Positions 8,900-17,789 of a stretch of DNA of 64,000 bases are shown here, piece by piece. Position 1 is the stretch's first letter. Each line of letters starts with the position of its first letter. The position numbers and the translations under genes are program-made. The notes below the pieces were generated by a model that was not told the DNA's origin, ran no database searches, and worked only from the letters and a program-made list of their open reading frames with translations. The stretch is taken from NCBI GenBank assembly GCA_903832625.1, contig CAILCI010000060.1:1-64000 (forward strand). The letters are read 5' to 3'. This DNA comes from an uncultured Burkholderiales bacterium. Lineage in GTDB: Bacteria; Pseudomonadota; Gammaproteobacteria; Burkholderiales; Burkholderiaceae_C.

Positions 8900-9585
8900 A
8901 ACAACCCTTCTTCCGCCAAAGACAAATACTTGCCCTGAGCCACGATGATGTGATCGCGAACCGCCACATCAATCAAGCCCAGCGCGTCTTTGAGCGATTG
9001 GGTGAGTTTAAGGTCGGCAGGCGAGGGCTTGACATTGCCGCCCGGATGGTTGTGCGCCAACACCACGCCGTCCGCGCCCAACGCCAGCGCAGTTTTGGCT
9101 ACTTCGCGGGGATAGACCATGGTTTGCGACACCGAGCCGCGAAACATGGGTTGGTAAGACAGCAGCCGATTGTGGACATCCAAGAACAACACCGCAAACA
9201 CCTCGTGCTTGAGTTGGCCGAGTTCGAGTTGCAAATATTGTTTGACCGCTGCGGGTGAATTCATGACTGCCGTCTCTGACAATTCTTGAGTCAGGGCGCG
9301 CCGCGCCATCTCCAGCACCGCCACCAATTGCGCGCGTTTGGCCGTGCCGCCCATGCCTTTGCAAAATTTCAGCTCGTCCGCGCTGGCGTGAATCAAGCCC
9401 GCAAAGCCTTTGAAATGTTCCAACAATTCTTGCGCCATGCGAAACACGCTTTTGCCTTTGATGCCGGTGCGCAAGAACAAAGCCAGCAGTTCGGTGTCAG
9501 TGAGGGAGGATGCGCCGTGGGTGAGGAGCTTTTCCCTCGGTCGCATTTCTGGGGGAAGTTGCTCAATTGTCATCGAATCGGTCAT
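8896..9585 (-). CDS. radC: RadC-family JAB/MPN domain protein
   Basis: A 229-residue RadC/YicR protein: an N-terminal helix-hairpin-helix-like part (roughly residues 1-100) and a C-terminal JAB1/MPN metalloprotease-type domain with AHNHPGG followed by PS-x2-D, the HxH...D metal-binding set. The molecular role of RadC is unresolved despite the DNA repair name. It is first in a two-gene unit with the Smr gene and divergent from fkpB, whose start is only 48 bases away, so the two promoters must share a very short region. Confidence 0.92.
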   Translation of the reverse strand: MTDSMTIEQLPPEMRPREKLLTHGASSLTDTELLALFLRTGIKGKSVFRMAQELLEHFKGFAGLIHASADELKFCKGMGGTAKRAQLVAVLEMARRALTQELSETAVMNSPAAVKQYLQLELGQLKHEVFAVLFLDVHNRLLSYQPMFRGSVSQTMVYPREVAKTALALGADGVVLAHNHPGGNVKPSPADLKLTQSLKDALGLIDVAVRDHIIVAQGKYLSLAEEGLL

Positions 9586-9633
9586 GCGGCACGGCTTTCA
9601 GCAAGGCTATGGCGAGGTTTCTACAATATCGCC

Positions 9634-10098
9634 ATGTCAGAACATCTAACAAGTGGCAACCCTACCATTACCCCCGGCGCTTTTTTAACGCTCCACTATC
9701 GGCTTTGTGGAGCGCAAGGCGACATCATCAACACATTTGCCGATAAGCCTGCCACCTTGTCGCTGGGTTCGGGCGAGTTGTCGCCGGCCTTGGAGCAGCG
9801 TCTCATTGGCTTGACCGAAGGCACGCGCACCACGTTTGAAGTGCCTGCTGGCGAGGCCTTTGGTGAGCGCAACCCCGACATGCAGCAATGGGTGAGCAAA
9901 GACTTGCTCAAAGAATTTGGCGATCCTGACGAGCTCTACAACGTGGGTGACGTGGTGCAGTTTCCCGCGCCCAATGGCCAAGGCTCTTTTGCAGGTGCGG
10001 TGCAGCAAGTGGGCGACGACGCGGTGTTGTTCGATTTCAACCACCCGCTGGCTGGTCAAGCGGTGACGTTTGAAGTGCAGGTGATTGGCGTTTTATGA
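9634..10098 (+). CDS. fkpB: FKBP-type peptidyl-prolyl isomerase (FkpB/SlpA-like)
   Basis: A 154-residue FKBP-fold prolyl isomerase/chaperone of the SlpA class, with the insert-in-flap domain between the FKBP strands. [12 protein letters not shown] at the N-terminus, the [13 protein letters not shown] segment and [12 protein letters not shown] match E. coli FkpB. The open frame extends upstream to 9286, but that part is antisense to radC; ATG 9634 gives the family's usual N-terminus. Its stop overlaps the ispH start (ATGA), the fkpB-ispH arrangement conserved in many proteobacteria. Confidence 0.93.
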   Translation: MSEHLTSGNPTITPGAFLTLHYRLCGAQGDIINTFADKPATLSLGSGELSPALEQRLIGLTEGTRTTFEVPAGEAFGERNPDMQQWVSKDLLKEFGDPDELYNVGDVVQFPAPNGQGSFAGAVQQVGDDAVLFDFNHPLAGQAVTFEVQVIGVL

Positions 10099-11027
10099 AA
10101 CTCGTTCACGAAGTGTTGTTGGCCGAACCGCGTGGCTTTTGTGCGGGTGTGGACCGCGCGATTGACATTGTGGACAGAGCGTTGGCAAAGTTTGGCGCAC
10201 CCGTGTATGTGCGCCACGAAATCGTCCACAACACCTATGTGGTGGAAGACCTCAAACAGCGCGGTGCCATCTTCATTGAAGATTTGGCCGATGTGCCCGA
10301 GGGTGCGACCTTGGTGTTCAGCGCGCACGGTGTGCCCAAATCGGTTGAGCAAGAAGCCCAGCGACGCGGTTTTGAGGTGTTCGATGCCACCTGTCCGCTC
10401 GTCACCAAAGTGCATGTCGAAGTTGCTAAGCTGCACCGTGAGGGCTATGAGTTCATCATGATTGGTCACAAAGGCCACCCCGAAGTCGAAGGCACGATGG
10501 GTCAGTTGCTGGACGGTATTTATTTGGTCGAAGACGTGGCCGATGTGGTACACGTCACGCCAAAGCAAACCGAGCGCTTGGCCGTCGTCACCCAAACCAC
10601 GCTGAGTGTGGACGATGCCGCAGAAATCACCCGTGCAGTGACGGCGCGTTTTCCCAACATTCGCCAGCCCAAAATGCAAGACATTTGCTATGCCACCCAA
10701 AACCGCCAAGACGCGGTCAAGGTCTTGAGCGCTGAGGTAGACATTGTGATTGTGGTGGGCAGTCCTAGCAGCTCCAACAGCAACCGCTTGCGCGACGTGG
10801 CGCAGCGCTCGGGTACCACCAGTTTCATGGTGGATACCGCCGACGAATTACAAGCCGAATGGTTTGAGGGCAAACCCCGCGTGGGCTTGACCGCTGGCGC
10901 ATCCGCGCCTGATATCTTGGTGCAGCAAGTGATTACCCGCTTGCGTGCCTTGGGCGCAACAACCGTGCGCAAGTTAGATGGGGTGCAAGAGACGATCAAG
11001 TTTCCGCTGCCTAAGGGGTTGAAATAG
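10095..11027 (+). CDS. ispH: 4-hydroxy-3-methylbut-2-enyl diphosphate reductase IspH
   Basis: Last enzyme of the MEP isoprenoid pathway, producing IPP and DMAPP with a [4Fe-4S] cluster. The three cluster cysteines are in place at C16 ([12 protein letters not shown]), C100 ([11 protein letters not shown]) and C198 ([10 protein letters not shown]). The proton-donor glutamate lies in HPEVEGT near residue 130. The length of 310 is normal. It is translationally coupled to fkpB and followed 50 bases later by serS. Confidence 0.98.
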   Translation: MKLVHEVLLAEPRGFCAGVDRAIDIVDRALAKFGAPVYVRHEIVHNTYVVEDLKQRGAIFIEDLADVPEGATLVFSAHGVPKSVEQEAQRRGFEVFDATCPLVTKVHVEVAKLHREGYEFIMIGHKGHPEVEGTMGQLLDGIYLVEDVADVVHVTPKQTERLAVVTQTTLSVDDAAEITRAVTARFPNIRQPKMQDICYATQNRQDAVKVLSAEVDIVIVVGSPSSSNSNRLRDVAQRSGTTSFMVDTADELQAEWFEGKPRVGLTAGASAPDILVQQVITRLRALGATTVRKLDGVQETIKFPLPKGLK

Positions 11028-11047
11028 GCTTGCACTGGGTGTCATAA

Positions 11048-12400
<1,353 letters not shown>

Positions 12401-12438
12401 ACAAGTTGGGCTTGTTAGAATAGCGGCTTCGAACACGC

Positions 12439-12529
12439 GGAGCGATGGCAGAGTGGTCGAATGCGCCGGACTCGAAATCCGGTATACGGGTCTCCCGTAT
12501 CGAGGGTTCGAATCCCTCTTGCTCCGCCA
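12439..12529 (+). tRNA. tRNA-Ser(CGA)
   Basis: A 91-base type II tRNA ending in encoded CCA. The seven-base-pair acceptor stem GGAGCGA/TTGCTCC, discriminator G73, D-arm, anticodon CGA in the loop CTCGAAA, a long extra arm and the T-loop GGTTCGAATCC are all readable. CGA decodes UCG serine codons. It lies between serS and the AT-rich block that starts at 12571. Confidence 0.97.
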
Positions 12530-12570
12530 ATTCATATTAATTCGCCAATATTGAACGGCTTATTTATTTG

Positions 12571-14436
12571 ATGAACCCAACGCCATCTAAATTTGTTGTG
12601 GCTCATTTTGAACATGTTGTTTATACAAGGCAGCATGAAACGGCGGGTCGCCAACTTATTCAATTGTTGGCTTTATTAGATGGCAGCTATGGCAATATTC
12701 CCCACGAATTAGAAGTTCGGGGCTATAGCTTATTTAAAACCCGCGAAGATTTTTTAGACCATGTATTTACGCGCATTGCTGCGGCTATTACTACGCTTTT
12801 TTGCGATCCAGATTTTCAATTGAGTCCAACTGGGTTTTTGCAATTGCTGCCGTTCCAGCGCTGGATTGGGGTGATTTTTTCATACACACCCATGCGCAAC
12901 GCCGATCATGTGATTTACAGCCTAAACAACCTTGGACAAGACAGCGATGTGGTGCAGTGGGCGTCAAAAGACGTTTACAAAATGGCTTTGTTAACGTTGC
13001 CAGATTCTGAAATACCCATCGATTTAGACATGATCTGGAGTGTCAGCCCCGCTTTGGCGGTAAGTTTGGCCTCGATTTGGGTCACGCCGCGTTTATTGGG
13101 AACCCCAGTCGCACATCACCGAAGAGAGGTGGTTTTAGGTTGGTTGCCAGATAAATTAAACGAGTTGAGTTTGGTCGATTTAGACAGCATTCCAAAAAGC
13201 TGTTGGCATGATTTGTACATGCATTGCAGTTATGCGCAACGCGTTGACAAACATCGCATTAAAAAATCAGTCCATGAGGCGTGCAATCGCTTATTGAACC
13301 ACGCAGGAATCAATGATTTACCGCCAATACCAGCCTCCAAACTGGCCTATAAAAATGGCAAGCCTGTGATGTTGGTATTGCTGGAATGGTTTCATGCAGC
13401 GCATTCTATTTATCGAACGCATTCCATGTCATTGCGGGCGGCCAGCGAGAGCTTTTACTTGATTGGCATGGGTATTTCCACCAGCGTGGATTCTTTTGGG
13501 CGCGAAGTATTTGACGAATTCATTGAGCTAAACCCTGCTTCGGTATTTGAGCAAGTCATACAAATTCGTGAGGTGTGCGAGAAAAACCAAGCGGCAGTTT
13601 TATATATGCCCTCTGTGGGGATGAATTTAGTCACCATATTCACCGCCAGTTTGCGCTTTGCGCCTTTGCAGCTCACAGCCTTGGGGCATGGCGCATCGAC
13701 TCAATCGCCATGGGTCGATTATTTTGCGGTGGACGAAGATTTTGTGGGCGATCAATCCACTTTCAGCGAAAAAATCATTGCCTTACCTGTAGATGCCATG
13801 CCGATTGTGGCGTCGTCTGCCCTAGACCGAGAAGCTTTAACGCCTCATATTATTGAAAAACCCGACGTCGTGAAAATAGCCATTGCGGCCACGACCATGA
13901 AAGTCAACCCACTCTATTTAGAAACACTGCGCCTCATTGCAGAAAAATCGCCACAAAAAATTCAATTTGAATTCTTTATAGGCTTTGCGACCGAATTGAT
14001 ATGGCCTTTGGTGCGGCGCATGATTCATACCATTTTGGGTGACTCTGCGGTTGTGTATCACCATTTAGCCTACCCGCAATACATGGAAAAAATGAACCAA
14101 TGCGATATGTTCATCACACCATTTCCGTATGGCAATATGAACGGTATTTCAGATGCAGTGACCTGCGGCCTGGTTGGCGTGTGCAAAAGCGGAGCACATG
14201 TGCATGAGCATATTGATGTGGGTTTATTTCAACGCTTAGGGCTGCCTAAATGGGCTATTGCTAATACACACGAAGAATATATAGACGCAGTGGTTCGCAT
14301 GGCCAACGCCCATGCCGAACGCGCAGAATTAAGAAGAGAATTATTGAAACGCAAGCCTGTGGAAACACTGCACAAAGGCAGGCCGGAGTTGTTTGGTAGA
14401 GCGATATTGAAATTGTTGAATACGACAACGGCGTGA
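12571..14436 (+). CDS. HMW1C-like cytoplasmic N-glycosyltransferase (GT41-type NGT)
   Basis: A 621-residue protein, the same length as Actinobacillus pleuropneumoniae NGT (ApHMW1C), which transfers glucose from UDP-Glc to Asn in N-x-S/T sequons in the cytoplasm. The match, judged against the ApNGT sequence as I recall it, runs end to end: RMATAITTLF-like helix near 70, DVYMHCSY-like near 215, FHAAHSIYRTHS at 274-285, GREVFDEF, TTMKVNP at 441-447, NGISD and GVCKSGAHVHEHID. Pocket residues H278, R282, K444, H498 and D528 are kept (ApNGT H277, R281, K441, H495, D525). F472 and W273 replace Q469 and H272. No adhesin or transporter gene is adjacent. Base composition is clearly AT-richer than flanking genes. 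ATG 12571 is preferred to TTG 12568; no clear ribosome binding site. Confidence 0.88.
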   Translation: MNPTPSKFVVAHFEHVVYTRQHETAGRQLIQLLALLDGSYGNIPHELEVRGYSLFKTREDFLDHVFTRIAAAITTLFCDPDFQLSPTGFLQLLPFQRWIGVIFSYTPMRNADHVIYSLNNLGQDSDVVQWASKDVYKMALLTLPDSEIPIDLDMIWSVSPALAVSLASIWVTPRLLGTPVAHHRREVVLGWLPDKLNELSLVDLDSIPKSCWHDLYMHCSYAQRVDKHRIKKSVHEACNRLLNHAGINDLPPIPASKLAYKNGKPVMLVLLEWFHAAHSIYRTHSMSLRAASESFYLIGMGISTSVDSFGREVFDEFIELNPASVFEQVIQIREVCEKNQAAVLYMPSVGMNLVTIFTASLRFAPLQLTALGHGASTQSPWVDYFAVDEDFVGDQSTFSEKIIALPVDAMPIVASSALDREALTPHIIEKPDVVKIAIAATTMKVNPLYLETLRLIAEKSPQKIQFEFFIGFATELIWPLVRRMIHTILGDSAVVYHHLAYPQYMEKMNQCDMFITPFPYGNMNGISDAVTCGLVGVCKSGAHVHEHIDVGLFQRLGLPKWAIANTHEEYIDAVVRMANAHAERAELRRELLKRKPVETLHKGRPELFGRAILKLLNTTTA

Positions 14437-14587
14437 GCCGTAAGCCCGAGCAAACTCAGATCACTTTGCTCTTATTCAAATCTTAATTAATAAATAATAG
14501 TTATTCCAACGTAAATATACTTTGAAACCCCAATTTTCTTTGGCATTTCGAGAAGTAAACTCCTGCGACAAAAATCTAGGAGTGAAT

Positions 14588-15400
14588 ATGTCTGGGCAGT
14601 CAGTAATTGCAAACACATGGAAAACAAAAGTCGAACATTTCATCATGCAGCACTCAGTGCAAAACTTTATTGTTTTTCTGATCGTCTTGAATGCTGCCTT
14701 GCTGGGGTTAGAAACTAATCCGCAAATTACGCAAACTTATGGCGCAATATTGACATGGTTTGATCACGTCATTTTGGGCATCTTTACCTTGGAAATTGTT
14801 TTGCTCATTGGCGTGCGAGGCTGGGCTTTTTTCAAAGATCCTTGGTGCATTTTCGATTTCATTGTGGTCGGCATTGCCTTGGTGCCAGCCACTGAAGCCT
14901 TGTCGGTCTTGCGTTCGTTGCGCGTGTTGCGGGTCTTGCGATTGATCAACAAAGTAGAGAGCATGCGCAAAGTTGTGGGTGGTTTGCTGCACTCATTGCC
15001 TGGGTTGGGTTCCGTATTTAGCCTGATTTTGATTATTTTTTATGTCTCAGGCGTCATTACCACCAATGAGTTTGGCCGCGAATTTCCAGAGTTTTTTGGC
15101 GATCTGGGCAACAGTTTTTTCACCTTGTTTCAAGTCATGACCTTGGAGAGTTGGTCTGACAGCATTGCCCGTCCGGTGATGGAGAAATTTCCCTATGCGT
15201 GGACTTTCTTCGTGTTGTTTATTCTGATTGCAACTTTCATCATCGTGAATTTGTTTATCGCTGTGATTGTGGATTCCCTCAACGCCCACACCAAAGAAGA
15301 AGACGATGCCAATGGCATCAAATCGCCTGCAGAAATTGAAATCATTGCCTTGAAAAAAGAAATCATCGAATTGAAAGAGCTGATTCACGCCAAACTTTAG
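14588..15400 (+). CDS. Voltage-gated sodium channel, NavAb/NaChBac type (BacNav)
   Basis: A 270-residue six-helix channel subunit that would assemble as a tetramer in the inner membrane. S1 is near 25-42 and S4 carries gating arginines R109, R112, R115 and R118 at three-residue spacing. The pore loop FQVMTLESWS (181-190) holds the TLESWS sodium filter with E187. S6 is near 207-230, followed by a linker and a C-terminal heptad coiled coil (249-270) as in NavAb. AGGAG at 14578-14582 sets the start at ATG 14588; an in-frame TTG at 14522 has no such site. The gene is AT-richer than the genome around it. Role in the host is unknown. Confidence 0.92.
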   Translation: MSGQSVIANTWKTKVEHFIMQHSVQNFIVFLIVLNAALLGLETNPQITQTYGAILTWFDHVILGIFTLEIVLLIGVRGWAFFKDPWCIFDFIVVGIALVPATEALSVLRSLRVLRVLRLINKVESMRKVVGGLLHSLPGLGSVFSLILIIFYVSGVITTNEFGREFPEFFGDLGNSFFTLFQVMTLESWSDSIARPVMEKFPYAWTFFVLFILIATFIIVNLFIAVIVDSLNAHTKEEDDANGIKSPAEIEIIALKKEIIELKELIHAKL

Positions 15401-15449
15401 GCCAAATGCTTTGCGTGAAATAGGATAAATGGCCCGACAACTCTCCTAA

Positions 15450-15482
15450 AATTCAATTGTGTTGCGTTCACCCAATTGAATT
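15450..15482 (+). repeat. 10-bp perfect inverted repeat in the leader of the CLC-F gene
   Basis: AATTCAATTG (15450-15459) and CAATTGAATT (15473-15482) are exact inverted copies with a 13-base spacer. The right arm ends six bases before the GGAG ribosome binding site (15489-15493) of the antiporter gene. It could be a dimeric repressor operator or an RNA hairpin close to the ribosome binding site; no T-run follows, so it is not a terminator. Confidence 0.6.
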
Positions 15483-15499
15483 CCTAATCGGAGTCGCGT

Positions 15500-16699
15500 T
15501 TGAAACTGTTGGCCTTTATCTTGAAATGGACGCTGCTTGCCAGCTTTGTGGCGGTGCTGGCGGGCACGGCTTCGGCGGCGTTTTTATGGGCGCTGGATTG
15601 GGCGGGCACCACGCGAGACGCGCATTTGCAAATGATTTGGGCACTGCCCTTGGTCGGTTTTTTTGTGGGCTGGGTGTATCACCAACTCGGGCGCGATGTG
15701 GAGGCCGGCAACAACTTGTTGATCGATGAGATTCACGACCCCAAAAAAATCGTGCCTCTGCGCATGGCACCTTTGATTTTGTTCTCCACCATTGCCTCGC
15801 ATGTGTTTGGCGCCTCGGTCGGTCGCGAAGGCACGGCGGTTCAAATGGGTGGAAGCTTGGCCGATCAACTCAGTCATATATTCAAATTCAACAAAGATGA
15901 GCGCCGCTTGGTATTGATGGCCGGCATGAGCGCAGGTTTTGCGGCGGTGTTTGGCACGCCCTTGGCCGGCGCAGTGTTTGCCTTGGAAGTACTGGCCGTG
16001 GGCCGACTGCGCTATGACGCGCTGTGGCCTTGCGCGTTGGCCGCGCTGGTGGCTGATCAGGTGTGTTTGTGGTGGGGCATTGAGCACACAGCGTATGCGG
16101 TGGGGAATATTCCTCATGCCAGTGTTTGGCTCATCACAGCCGTGGCTATTGTGGGCGCTGCTTGTGGTGTGACCGGGCAAATGTTTGCCAAATCCACCCA
16201 TGTGTTGTCGGCTTGGATGAAAAACCAAGTGAGTTACGCCCCGTTGCGGCCGCTTTTGGGTGGGATCGTTGTTGTTTTATTGATCGAATATTTGGATTTT
16301 GCAAGATATATGGGGTTGGGCATTCCTGTCATTCAGGAAGCATTTATTCATCCACTGGCTTGGACAGACGCAGCTGGCAAGTTTGTGCTGACCGTGCTCT
16401 CCTTGGGCGCTGGATTCAAGGGTGGCGAAGTCACGCCCTTGTTTTTTATAGGCGCCACGCTGGGAAACACGCTGGCGGGCTTGCTGGATGTGCCTTTTGC
16501 TTTGATGGCGGCCGTGGGTTTTGTGGCTGTTTTTGCGGGTGCGGCCAATACGCCGCTGGCGTGTACGCTGATGGCGATTGAATTGTTTGGTTCTCAAATT
16601 GGTATTTATGCTTTGATTGGATGTGTGTTAAGTTATTCGTTTTCGGGTCGAAGCGGTATTTACCGCGCTCAGCTTAAAACGAATGTCAAGCATGTATGA
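15500..16699 (+). CDS. CLC-F-type fluoride/proton antiporter (EriC-F)
   Basis: A 399-residue CLC-family membrane antiporter. GREGTAVQMGG (109-118) carries the gating glutamate E110, with Thr where chloride CLCs have Pro. GGEVTPLFF (308-316) replaces the GxFxP motif; E310 and T312 correspond to the CLC-F residues implicated in fluoride handling in the Enterococcus casseliflavus protein. At the Ser107-equivalent position there is Asn (GNNLLIDEI, N71/N72) rather than Ser or Met. These point to fluoride export rather than chloride transport. The start is TTG at 15500 behind GGAG. No fluoride riboswitch could be recognised upstream. The stop overlaps the next start (ATGA). Confidence 0.82.
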   Translation: MKLLAFILKWTLLASFVAVLAGTASAAFLWALDWAGTTRDAHLQMIWALPLVGFFVGWVYHQLGRDVEAGNNLLIDEIHDPKKIVPLRMAPLILFSTIASHVFGASVGREGTAVQMGGSLADQLSHIFKFNKDERRLVLMAGMSAGFAAVFGTPLAGAVFALEVLAVGRLRYDALWPCALAALVADQVCLWWGIEHTAYAVGNIPHASVWLITAVAIVGAACGVTGQMFAKSTHVLSAWMKNQVSYAPLRPLLGGIVVVLLIEYLDFARYMGLGIPVIQEAFIHPLAWTDAAGKFVLTVLSLGAGFKGGEVTPLFFIGATLGNTLAGLLDVPFALMAAVGFVAVFAGAANTPLACTLMAIELFGSQIGIYALIGCVLSYSFSGRSGIYRAQLKTNVKHV

Positions 16700-17142
16700 A
16701 TCAGTTGCTATTTAGTCTGCACAAATTAAGAAAAATCTTACCGCTTGTGATTGGTTTTTTTCCCGTATTGGCTCAAGCGCAGAACTTCAAAATGCCTTGT
16801 GAAGTGGCGGGCATCATGAAGGTCGGTTCTAAATCGAGCACCTTCAGACGCGAAGCTGTGGAGGTCGAGATATTGACCATGGGCAGAAATATTTATTTAA
16901 AAATCAACGGCGACAGCGAGTACCAAATGCAAGCCAGCAGCTTGGTGACAGAGGAATACACAGGGCAAAACCTGTCGTCGGCCAATCAAATTGGTGCCAA
17001 GCGGATTCATCGTAAAACTGGCTCTGAATATGACATTCGGGTGGAGCGCGAAAGCGTCAGATTGCACGCCAAAGCCGAGATATTTAATGCCGACAAGAAG
17101 ATTTACCTTGATTTTGAAGGGCCGTGCAGCTTACCCAAATAA
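16696..17142 (+). CDS. Small secreted protein of unknown function, coupled to the antiporter gene
   Basis: A 148-residue protein I do not recognise. It has an N-terminal signal peptide: basic residues, hydrophobic core 14-25, and a likely signal peptidase I site after AQAQ near residue 29. The mature part is about 119 residues, mostly beta-strand-like, with only two cysteines, C35 and C144, which could tie N- and C-termini together by a disulfide in the periplasm. The ATG overlaps the stop of the CLC-F gene, implying translational coupling and a related role; ccmA follows nine bases later. Confidence 0.75.
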   Translation: MNQLLFSLHKLRKILPLVIGFFPVLAQAQNFKMPCEVAGIMKVGSKSSTFRREAVEVEILTMGRNIYLKINGDSEYQMQASSLVTEEYTGQNLSSANQIGAKRIHRKTGSEYDIRVERESVRLHAKAEIFNADKKIYLDFEGPCSLPK

Positions 17143-17150
17143 AATAGGGG

Positions 17151-17789
17151 ATGCTCAGTGTTCACAACCTCTCTTGCCAGCGCGGCGACAAACCCTTGTT
17201 TGAAGGTGTGAGTTTTCGCCTGCAAGCCGCTCAGGCGCTGCATATTGAGGGCGAGAACGGCGTCGGGAAAACCAGTTTGCTGCGCATCATTTGCGGGTTG
17301 TCCGCACCCGATGCGGGGCAAGTGCATTGGCAAGACCAGCCCACGTCTGAGGCGGGTGAAGCATTTCGCAGCAATTTACTCTACCTGGGTCATCACCTCG
17401 CCCTCAAAGAAGATTTGAGCGCTTTTGAAAACCTCCAAACTGACGCCGCCGTGGCAGGGCGCAGCCTGAGCCAAGTCCAAGTGCTCAAAGCCTTAGCGTT
17501 GATGGGCTTGCGCGGGCGCGAACACTTGCCCGTGCGTGTGATGTCGCAAGGCCAAAAGCGCCGTACCGCCTTGGCGCGCTTGTGCGTGAGTCAAGCCGCG
17601 TTGTGGGTGTTGGATGAGCCTTTTGTGGCGCTAGATGCCCAAGCTTTGGATTTGCTGCGGGGCTTGCTGGCCAAGCACGTGGCAGAAGGCGGCATGTTGC
17701 TGTTTACTAGCCATCAAAAAATAGACCTCGCCCATGCGCAAGGTCAAGTGTTGGCTGTGCAAAGCTACCGTTTAAAGGCCGCAGCATGA
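17151..17789 (+). CDS. ccmA: Haem exporter ATP-binding protein CcmA
   Basis: Cytoplasmic ATPase of the CcmABCD complex, which releases holo-CcmE for cytochrome c maturation (System I). A 212-residue ABC protein with Walker A GENGVGKT at 34-41, signature MSQGQKRRTALAR and Walker B LWVLDEP. First gene of a nine-gene ccm operon in which most neighbours overlap by four bases; the stop overlaps the ccmB start. No separate promoter is obvious in the nine bases before it, so transcription may read in from upstream. Confidence 0.96.
   Translation: MLSVHNLSCQRGDKPLFEGVSFRLQAAQALHIEGENGVGKTSLLRIICGLSAPDAGQVHWQDQPTSEAGEAFRSNLLYLGHHLALKEDLSAFENLQTDAAVAGRSLSQVQVLKALALMGLRGREHLPVRVMSQGQKRRTALARLCVSQAALWVLDEPFVALDAQALDLLRGLLAKHVAEGGMLLFTSHQKIDLAHAQGQVLAVQSYRLKAAA

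Noticed and set aside
8896-9585. radC as a sign of a mobile element
   Set aside because: It is a full-length chromosomal type paired with a Smr gene, with no plasmid or phage genes around.
14448-14471. GAGCAAA/TTTGCTC hairpin after the NGT gene
   Set aside because: A seven-pair stem with a ten-base loop and only a weak T-rich tail; too weak to call a terminator.
15401-15499. Possible fluoride riboswitch before the CLC-F gene
   Set aside because: A GGATAAATGG...CTCCTA pattern is present, but the pseudoknot and stem pairings of the crcB motif cannot be formed convincingly and the length is too short.
12500-17200. Integrative element attached at tRNA-Ser
   Set aside because: No integrase gene and no second copy of the tRNA 3' end (ATCCCTCTTGCTCCG) is found further on, so only composition supports transfer.
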